A stretch of 7,653 nt of DNA from a bacterium. GTDB taxonomy: Bacteria; Ratteibacteria; UBA8468; B48-G9; JAFGKM01. A model generated the notes under the pieces. It worked only from the letters and a program-made list of their open reading frames with translations. It made no database searches and was not told where the DNA came from. The stretch covers positions 1 to 7,653 of the forward strand of contig DAORXQ010000083.1 of assembly GCA_035371905.1 (NCBI GenBank), read 5' to 3'. Each line of letters opens with the position of its first letter. Position 1 is the stretch's first letter. This document shows, piece by piece, positions 1 through 6,066 of the stretch. The position numbers and the translations under genes are program-made.

Positions 1-55
1 GGAGAGCGTCCGCTTCGCATGCGGAAGGTTGCCGGTTCAAGTCCGGTCTGCTCCA
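1..55 (+). tRNA. tRNA-Ala (anticodon CGC), 5' end cut off by the window edge
   Basis: This is the 3' two-thirds of a tRNA; the 5' acceptor strand and the start of the D arm lie outside the window. The D-arm end (GAGC) is followed by an anticodon stem of five perfect pairs (9-13 with 21-25) and a 7-nt loop whose anticodon at 16-18 is CGC, reading the alanine codon GCG. A 5-nt variable loop (26-30) follows. The T stem is 31-35 with 43-47 and its loop is TTCAAGT. The 3' acceptor strand is 48-54 and the discriminator is A55. The acceptor strand has T at tRNA position 70, which would allow the G3:U70 pair that marks alanine tRNAs, but the partner base is not visible. CCA is not encoded after A55, so it must be added enzymatically. 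Confidence 0.93.
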
Positions 56-63
56 ATATTAAA

Positions 64-831
64 ATGAGAATACTTTTAACAAATGATGATGGTATATTTT
101 CGGATGGATTGAAAATACTTTATAAGTATTTAAAGGAAATTGCAGAAATTTTTATTGTTGTTCCTGAAACAGAAAAAAGTGCAACAAGTCATTCTATTAA
201 TTTACTTAATCCTGTAAGGGTAAAGGAAGTTAAAATAAATAATTTTTTATGTTTTGTTGTAAGTGGAACTCCTGTTGACTGTGTAAAAATAGGTGTAAGG
301 AAATTAATAAAAGAAAAAATTGATATGGTAATTTCAGGAATAAATCCAGGACCAAATCTTGGAATGGATATATTATATTCAGGGACTGTTTCTGCTGCCT
401 GTGAAGGAGCAATCCTTGGAATTCCTTCAATTGCTGTTTCAATAGCAGATTATAAAAATTTTAAATTTGATGAGTGTTCAAAAGTTGTTTTAAAGTTAAT
501 GGATAAAATAAAAAATCTAAAATTCCCGAAAGATACAATTTTGAATATAAATATACCCAACAGGAAAATAAATGAAATTAAAGGAATAAAAATAGCTTAT
601 CAAAGTAAGAGCAGGTTTAATGAAGAATATGAAAAAAGGATTGACCCACGAGGCAATATTTACTTCTGGCTAAAAGGTAATTTTAAAGAAGTAAAAGGGG
701 AAAAATACAGTGATGTTGATGCAGTAAAAAATGGATATGTTTCTATCACTCCAATACAACTTAATCTCACAAATTTTAATTTTTTAAAAATTTTAAAAGC
801 AGGAAAATTTGAAAAATTTAAATTTAAGTAG
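64..831 (+). CDS. surE: 5'/3'-nucleotidase SurE
   Basis: SurE is a metal-dependent phosphatase that removes phosphate from nucleoside monophosphates in the cytoplasm. The 255-residue product has the family's usual length and motifs. It opens with MRILLTNDDG, where D8 and D9 are metal ligands. S39 lies in the EKSATSHS segment, SGTPVDCV is at 67-74, and N94 lies in SGINPGPNLG. D8, D9, S39 and N94 match the known SurE metal site, so the enzyme should be active. The frame stays open upstream to an ATG at 19, but that lies inside the tRNA and would add 15 residues the family lacks; the ATG at 64 puts the conserved motif exactly at the N-terminus. No Shine-Dalgarno sequence precedes this ATG, and the tRNA ends only 8 nt before it. 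The gene lies 31 nt before rpmH, so it may share a transcript with both neighbours. Confidence 0.95.
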   Translation: MRILLTNDDGIFSDGLKILYKYLKEIAEIFIVVPETEKSATSHSINLLNPVRVKEVKINNFLCFVVSGTPVDCVKIGVRKLIKEKIDMVISGINPGPNLGMDILYSGTVSAACEGAILGIPSIAVSIADYKNFKFDECSKVVLKLMDKIKNLKFPKDTILNINIPNRKINEIKGIKIAYQSKSRFNEEYEKRIDPRGNIYFWLKGNFKEVKGEKYSDVDAVKNGYVSITPIQLNLTNFNFLKILKAGKFEKFKFK

Positions 832-851
832 TAAAATAATACTTTTATAAC

Positions 852-857
852 GGAGGT
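852..857 (+). promoter_or_regulatory. Ribosome binding site of rpmH
   Basis: GGAGGT is a near-complete Shine-Dalgarno match, 5 nt before the ATG at 863. It is the strongest such site in the left half of the window and fixes the start of the short rpmH gene. It is the only clear ribosome entry point before the overlapping genes rnpA and yidD, which lack good sites of their own. Confidence 0.85.
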
Positions 858-862
858 CTGAA

Positions 863-997
863 ATGTCAATAACATATAGACCACATAAATTGAGAAGAAA
901 AAGGAAAATTGGATTTCTTGCAAGGATGTCAACGAAAAGTGGAAGGAAGATTATCAACAATAGAAGAAGAAAAGGGAGAAAGCGACTTGCTGGATGA
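863..997 (+). CDS. rpmH: Large ribosomal subunit protein bL34
   Basis: This 44-codon gene encodes ribosomal protein L34, a small basic protein that binds 23S rRNA in the large subunit. The product begins [15 protein letters not shown] and continues with [13 protein letters not shown] and [11 protein letters not shown]. These match the TYQPSKRKRKR, GFRARM-T-NGRK and RRRKGRKRL blocks of the L34 family over its whole length. It is easily missed because of its size. The ATG follows a strong Shine-Dalgarno site. The TGA stop overlaps the rnpA start as ATGA, and the order rpmH-rnpA-yidD-yidC is the widely conserved bacterial arrangement. Confidence 0.97.
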   Translation: MSITYRPHKLRRKRKIGFLARMSTKSGRKIINNRRRKGRKRLAG

Positions 998-1287
998 TTA
1001 AAAAGAGAATAAGGGAGATACTTAAAAAAGGAAAGAAAATAGAAACAGAGTATTTTAAATTATATCTTAACAAAAGAAATGATTTGAAAATTGGTTTCTT
1101 GATAAGTTCAAAAATAGGCAAGGTTGTGAAAAGGAATAAGGCAAAAAGAATAATAAGAGAAATAGTAAGAAATAACTTCAAAAAAGGTGATTTTATATTA
1201 GTTTTGAAAAAAGAAATTATTGAAAAAAGAAAAATTGAAGAAGTTTTTGAGAAAATAAAAAATGAGATTTATAATTCAATTAATTAG
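994..1287 (+). CDS. rnpA: Ribonuclease P protein component
   Basis: RnpA is the protein subunit of RNase P. It binds the catalytic RNA and the 5' leader of precursor tRNAs. The 97-residue, lysine-rich product has the N-terminal [11 protein letters not shown] segment that matches the family's R-x-DF-x-x-VFKKGK region. It also has the RNR signature around residues 46-56 ([11 protein letters not shown]), preceded by the [11 protein letters not shown] strand. It is somewhat short: many homologues have about 110-120 residues, and the missing part is mostly before the first conserved helix. The start is taken from the ATGA overlap with rpmH; no good Shine-Dalgarno site is present at the usual spacing, so translation is probably coupled to rpmH. 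Its 3' end overlaps yidD by 26 nt. Confidence 0.93.
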   Translation: MIKKRIREILKKGKKIETEYFKLYLNKRNDLKIGFLISSKIGKVVKRNKAKRIIREIVRNNFKKGDFILVLKKEIIEKRKIEEVFEKIKNEIYNSIN

Positions 1288-1477
1288 GTTTTATCAAATC
1301 CTGTTTTCACCTGTTTTTGGAAGGGTTTGTAGATTTTATCCAAGTTGTTCTGAATTTATGATACAGGCAATAGAAAAAAAAGGTTTTAAAGGTATTTTAT
1401 TAGGTATAAGAAGGATACTGAGATGTCATCCATTTAATAAAGGTGGATATGACCCGGTGGAAAAATGGATAAAATAA
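1262..1477 (+). CDS. yidD: Membrane protein insertion efficiency factor YidD
   Basis: YidD is a small, membrane-associated protein encoded between rnpA and yidC in many bacteria; it is reported to help YidC-dependent membrane insertion. The 71-residue product shows the whole family pattern: an N-terminal [14 protein letters not shown] amphipathic segment, [10 protein letters not shown] (C23 and C29), a [16 protein letters not shown] helix ending at C55, and the closing [11 protein letters not shown] block. Length and start agree with the family, whose members begin with a similar LIRFYQ segment close to the initiator. The gene overlaps the end of rnpA by 26 nt in another frame and the start of yidC by 13 nt. 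No clear Shine-Dalgarno site is seen, which suggests ribosomes reach it by coupling. Confidence 0.95.
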   Translation: MRFIIQLIRFYQILFSPVFGRVCRFYPSCSEFMIQAIEKKGFKGILLGIRRILRCHPFNKGGYDPVEKWIK

Positions 1478-3006
1478 ATGAAGAAATAAGATTGTTAATT
1501 GCATTTACACTTTCAATATTAATTATATTTATTTTCAGCAGATTTCAAACAACAAAAAATTCTCCCTCACAATACAAAAAAATTCAACAGGAGCAACAGA
1601 TATTAACTCCTGAAACAAAAACAGAAATTATACAGATACCTGAAGGTGAAACAATTGAATTTGAAAATAAAGATTATTACTTAACACTTGATAAAAAAGG
1701 TGGATATATAAAAGAAATTGGTCTTAAGAAATTTTTGAGAAAAAACGAAAAATTTTTTCCCCTGAGTGATGGAAATTTATTTTTTTATACTCCTGGAGTT
1801 CATTCAGAATTTGAATACAATTTAAAAATTTCTAATCTTAATAATGAAGTTTTTTTAACGAAAGAAACTCCTGATTTTTATTACCAGAAAAAATTTAGAG
1901 TACCTGAAAATAATTATATTTTCCAGTACGAAGAAATTCTCAAAAACAAAACAGATAAAGATACAGAACTTAAGGATTATAGAATTGAAATCTTAAAAAT
2001 TAACTTACAAAACATAAAAGCACAAAGAAGTTATATTCCACCAAAAATAATTGTTGGAATGAATAAATTTTCAGTTTTTATTGACCCATATAAAATTAAA
2101 GAAAAAAAGATTTATAAAAATTGTAACTGGGTTGGATATTCTTCAAGATATTCTCTTGTTTTCATTTATATTCCAGAAAAATCCAATATAACAATTGAAC
2201 CTGATTCAAATTTTATAAATTTAGTCCTTTTATATGAAAATTTGAATTTTCACAAAGGAGAAGAAAAAACATACCAGTTTAAATTTTATGCAGGACCATC
2301 TGATTACTTTATTGCAAGAAATTACATAAAAGAGGATGTTTTTGGAAAAGGTTTTTTTACAGTAATTGGAAGGTTTTTGTTTTTTATTTTAAATGGTATT
2401 CATAAAGTTATTCCAAATTGGGGATTAGCAATAATCATTTTAACTTTTATAATAAAGATTTTATTTTTCCCATTGACAAGGAAAAGTTTATATTCAATGA
2501 AACAACTCCAAAAATTAAGACCGTATTTACAGGATATACAAAAAAAATATAAGGACAATCCCTATCAATTACAGAAAGAACTTATGAATATTTATAAAGA
2601 ATACAATATAAATCCATTTGCAGGCTGTCTTCCAACTATAATTCAAATCCCTATATTTATAGGTTTTTTTCTTGCTTTAAGAAATTCTATATTTTTAAGA
2701 GGAGCACCTTTCATATTATGGATAAAAGACCTCTCTATGCCTGATACTGTTTTTAAGATAAATGGTTTTCCAGTGAATATCTTACCAATTTTAATGACAA
2801 TAACTTCTTATTTCCAGCAAAAACTAACTCCCCAAACAGAACCAAGTCAGAAATCATTAACAATACTTATGCCATTGATGTTTCTTTTCATCCTTTATAA
2901 TTTCCCATCAGGTCTTTTACTCTACTGGGTTACAATGAATATAGCAAGTTTAATTGAACAATACTTTGTTTCCACAAATTCTTTCAGAATAAAACTTAAA
3001 AAATAA
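1465..3006 (+). CDS. yidC: Membrane protein insertase YidC (Oxa1 family, long Gram-negative type)
   Basis: YidC inserts and folds inner-membrane proteins, alone or with SecYEG. The 513-residue protein has an N-terminal membrane segment at about 9-26, a large beta-rich P1 domain to about residue 280, and the conserved Oxa1-type core at about 295-500. The core includes [24 protein letters not shown] (318-341), the charged cytoplasmic hairpin at about 341-380, the [21 protein letters not shown] stretch (382-402), and the last hydrophobic pair with FPSGLLLYW (480-488). The residue matching E. coli R366, the positive charge in the substrate groove, is K331, a conservative change. The tail ends in basic residues (FRIKLKK), as is common. 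The ATG at 1465 overlaps yidD by 13 nt with a weak GGTGG at 1456-1460. The stop codon touches that of the opposing glycosidase gene. Confidence 0.96.
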   Translation: MDKINEEIRLLIAFTLSILIIFIFSRFQTTKNSPSQYKKIQQEQQILTPETKTEIIQIPEGETIEFENKDYYLTLDKKGGYIKEIGLKKFLRKNEKFFPLSDGNLFFYTPGVHSEFEYNLKISNLNNEVFLTKETPDFYYQKKFRVPENNYIFQYEEILKNKTDKDTELKDYRIEILKINLQNIKAQRSYIPPKIIVGMNKFSVFIDPYKIKEKKIYKNCNWVGYSSRYSLVFIYIPEKSNITIEPDSNFINLVLLYENLNFHKGEEKTYQFKFYAGPSDYFIARNYIKEDVFGKGFFTVIGRFLFFILNGIHKVIPNWGLAIIILTFIIKILFFPLTRKSLYSMKQLQKLRPYLQDIQKKYKDNPYQLQKELMNIYKEYNINPFAGCLPTIIQIPIFIGFFLALRNSIFLRGAPFILWIKDLSMPDTVFKINGFPVNILPILMTITSYFQQKLTPQTEPSQKSLTILMPLMFLFILYNFPSGLLLYWVTMNIASLIEQYFVSTNSFRIKLKK

Positions 3007-6000
3007 TTAATCAGAAAATTCAAATTCTGTCTCTGCAGTCCATTTTGCTCCCCAACCAGGTTCAAAGTCAAGTATATTGACAGAACAAATTGATTTATTT
3101 TTTGAAAATTCTATAACATTTCCCATTCCTTTATCCTGAATTTCAAAACTCAATTTTATTCTTTTGTTTTTGTCAAATTTAATATCCTTCAATTCTTCCC
3201 ATGGAATTGCAAATTCATATATGTATCCATTTTCATCGCTTTTTACAATAACTTTTGATTTTTCAATTTTACATTTTTCTGATAAAAATTTATAGTCAAT
3301 TGGAAGTGGATGCAGATAATAAAATTCAGGTGTTCTTACTCTCATTATTTCTGCATTACCATCATTTGTTGGATAAATTAAATACTGATATAAAGCAGAA
3401 AGATAATGTCCAAATCTATATAATGGAGAACCTGGTGAAAAAACTTCATATTCTTTAATCCAGTTTTTTCTTTCAATGTTTCCAAGTGAGATTTTTATCA
3501 TATCACCACTTGCTGCAGGAATTGGTCCAATTTCTGCATAAACATAATCACCCGGAGGATTTTGAAACTTATGTAGATTTTTGCCTGAAAGTAAAGAAGG
3601 AAGTATATCCTTTGTTTTATCTTTTACTCTTGCCATTCCATATAAAAATTCATCATCATAAGCAAAAGAAACTTCTGCTGCAAAATCAGGCATCTCATTA
3701 ACAAAATTTTCCCATGGATACCATGCCTTCAATGTTAAGTCCTCTCCTTTTTCCCCTTTAATTAAAATTATAGGTATTGCTCCAATTGATTTCCATTCAT
3801 CTATGTCTCCATCAACTTGAATTTTACCCTTTTTAACTACACAAATTACAAGGTCTTCATTTAATCTTGCTTCACCTATATCTGTTTTGACAATTATCTC
3901 TGATGGAAATCTATTTATGTCTTTTTCATATTTTTTAATCCTTATTTTCAAAATCTTTTTTTCAAGTGGTTCAAGTGTAAAATTAAATCTGTCTTCTTCA
4001 TATTCAATACCAGAACTTTTTATAAACAATATTCCTTTTACTTTTTTCCTATGAACATTCTTTAAATCCACATTCAGTTCATTATCCTTACCTATTTGAT
4101 GAACAACAATTTCACATGGTCTTAACTTATCATATTCAGCACTACTTAAAATATTTTTGAAATTATAAAATTCTGTCTTTGTTACAAGATATTTTGGATT
4201 TTTGTCAACAGGAATTAAAATTTTGCCTTTTCTCTTTTCAATTTTCAATTCATTACCATAAATATCATATACCTTCAAATCAGAAATTTCTTTTATAATC
4301 ATAATTGGTTTTTCTTCAGAAAATTGTCCCCAGAATACTGCATCTTTCCACTGATAAACACCACATAATGAAGTTGTTGCAACAGCAACATTTTCATTCT
4401 TTCCATTAAAAAGTAAAACAAAAGGGGGCCTTTCAGGATGTGCAAATCCCTTAAATTCTTTATTATTCAAAAATCTCGCAAAAGCACTTGACCAGGCAAC
4501 AGATGTGTTTGGGAAACCATTTTTATCAAAAATCAAATTTGTTACATAAAGAGAAACTTTTTTCCAGCCAAGAGCAATTTCAGCAAGAAGATTTCTAACT
4601 GTTGCACTGTCTCCCATCCATGTCATCCATGTTTCTGTATCCCAGACCTCTTTTCCATAATAATTTGAAAGTGCAGGCGAATAACATGCCTGAACAGGTA
4701 ATTCATAATGGGTTGATAAAACATCTACATCTTTATCCATTCCTGCTGCAAATATCTTCCAGTTTGTATTATGAGAAGAATCAGCACCTACCATTTTTAT
4801 ATCAGAAGAAATCATATCCCTTGCTTCTTTAACTTTTTTAAATAAATTTCTATAATGTTCTCCTGTTGACTTCCATCCACTTATTCCACCGCCTTCCCAT
4901 GGTTCATTCCACATATTAAATGCTTTATTTACATCTTTATATCTCTTTCCATATTCATACCATGCATTTTTCCAATCATCATAAAATTCTCTTCCAGGAG
5001 ACCAATCAAGTTTTATCTTGAAATTTTTATAAGGTATATCAAAAAAATCACCTTTTGGTTTTGCCCATTCAGGTGCGCCTTCAGTTAATGTCATAACATA
5101 GATTTTGTTTTTTCTACATTCTTCCATAAATTTATCCATATACCATTTAAATTCTCCCTTTTTAGGTTCAAATCCATTCCAACCAACTTCATATCTAACC
5201 CAGTCAACACCTATTTTCTTAAGTCCTTTTAAAAACTCCTCTTTTCCACAGGATGCCATTAATAAACCATCGTAATTAAAGTTCTCTGTATCCCTTTCGT
5301 AAACAATTGAATAATTCATAATATGTAGGGGTAAAACTCTGTCATTCTCTTTTAAAACAAAAAATAAAGAAAATGTTCCATATTTACTTGAAGGCAATTT
5401 TAAAGAAAACTCTTTTTTCTCATTCTTTTTAATTTCTGTCTTCCCACTGCTTCTATAAACCATATCCTTTGCTATAAACCTATTTCCAGGAGACCAAATA
5501 CCCTCTCCTTTATCATCAGAAAGTATGGAAAAATAAGAAATAATCTCATATTCAATTTTTCTATCCCTATCGGATACTAAATTAAAAGAAATATTGACTT
5601 CTTCACTTTTGAAAAAGATGAAATTTGTACCTGTCGATTTTACTTCTTTTTTAATTTCTCCTTCAATTCCTTCAATCAACTTTAAAGTAGATAATTTTGA
5701 ATTTTCGGGTGAAGCAAATATTATTTCATTTTCTCCTTTTTTCAAATTAAGTGGAACAGTGTAAAGAAAAATAAATGATTTTCTCTTCTTTTCAACTGGT
5801 ATTATAGTTGGTATATATCCCTCATTCCATTCCTGTTTATGTAAAATTTCTTTTCCATTTATTTTAAGTAAATATCTAATACCTTCATTCTGAATATTAT
5901 CAGGAAATGCTCCTTCAAACTTCAAAAAATATATACCATCCTTTTCAAGATTAAGTTTATACCTTAAATTCCCTTCTTCCAACTTTTCAAATTTTTTAAA

Positions 6001-6066
6001 ATCAAACAATATATCGGAGAATATAAACTTAAAGGGAAAAAATAAAAAAATAAATAACTTTTTCAT
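3007..6066 (-). CDS. Secreted multidomain glycoside hydrolase (clan GH-A-like barrel with CBM9-like module)
   Basis: This 1019-residue protein is probably an exported glycosidase. It starts with a Sec-type signal peptide (basic MKK, then a hydrophobic stretch to about residue 17). Residues about 18-260 are beta-rich, probably two sandwich modules. The barrel spans about 262-545: it opens with FLKGLKKIGVDWVRYEVGW and EPKKGEFKW, has the acid/base motif WNEP (E388), and a candidate nucleophile E478 in VWDTETW, about 90 residues later as expected for clan GH-A. Residues about 550-740 look like beta-sandwich linkers. From about 747 to the end is a CBM9-like module, with VDGDIDEWK, FAYDDEFLYGMARVKD and YEFAIPWEEL; at about 270 residues it is longer than usual CBM9 domains. 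I cannot assign a GH family or substrate. The start overlaps the upstream gene's stop as ATGA. No C-terminal anchor is seen. Confidence 0.85.
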   Translation of the reverse strand: MKKLFIFLFFPFKFIFSDILFDFKKFEKLEEGNLRYKLNLEKDGIYFLKFEGAFPDNIQNEGIRYLLKINGKEILHKQEWNEGYIPTIIPVEKKRKSFIFLYTVPLNLKKGENEIIFASPENSKLSTLKLIEGIEGEIKKEVKSTGTNFIFFKSEEVNISFNLVSDRDRKIEYEIISYFSILSDDKGEGIWSPGNRFIAKDMVYRSSGKTEIKKNEKKEFSLKLPSSKYGTFSLFFVLKENDRVLPLHIMNYSIVYERDTENFNYDGLLMASCGKEEFLKGLKKIGVDWVRYEVGWNGFEPKKGEFKWYMDKFMEECRKNKIYVMTLTEGAPEWAKPKGDFFDIPYKNFKIKLDWSPGREFYDDWKNAWYEYGKRYKDVNKAFNMWNEPWEGGGISGWKSTGEHYRNLFKKVKEARDMISSDIKMVGADSSHNTNWKIFAAGMDKDVDVLSTHYELPVQACYSPALSNYYGKEVWDTETWMTWMGDSATVRNLLAEIALGWKKVSLYVTNLIFDKNGFPNTSVAWSSAFARFLNNKEFKGFAHPERPPFVLLFNGKNENVAVATTSLCGVYQWKDAVFWGQFSEEKPIMIIKEISDLKVYDIYGNELKIEKRKGKILIPVDKNPKYLVTKTEFYNFKNILSSAEYDKLRPCEIVVHQIGKDNELNVDLKNVHRKKVKGILFIKSSGIEYEEDRFNFTLEPLEKKILKIRIKKYEKDINRFPSEIIVKTDIGEARLNEDLVICVVKKGKIQVDGDIDEWKSIGAIPIILIKGEKGEDLTLKAWYPWENFVNEMPDFAAEVSFAYDDEFLYGMARVKDKTKDILPSLLSGKNLHKFQNPPGDYVYAEIGPIPAASGDMIKISLGNIERKNWIKEYEVFSPGSPLYRFGHYLSALYQYLIYPTNDGNAEIMRVRTPEFYYLHPLPIDYKFLSEKCKIEKSKVIVKSDENGYIYEFAIPWEELKDIKFDKNKRIKLSFEIQDKGMGNVIEFSKNKSICSVNILDFEPGWGAKWTAETEFEFSD

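Noticed and set aside
846..851. TATAAC hexamer in the gap before rpmH, like a -10 element.
   Set aside because: The Shine-Dalgarno site starts at the next base, so a transcript from here would start within or after the ribosome site. No -35 element is evident.
230..1181. Open frames on the minus strand opposite surE, rpmH and rnpA (230-442, 660-932, 954-1181).
   Set aside because: They are Phe/Leu/Lys-rich shadows of well-supported plus-strand genes and have no recognisable domains.
3255..4832. Open frames on the plus strand opposite the glycosidase gene (3255-3458, 3486-3701, 4602-4832).
   Set aside because: Their products are low in complexity (runs of His, Leu, Gln, Lys), match no family, lack ribosome sites and are antisense to a gene with clear domains.
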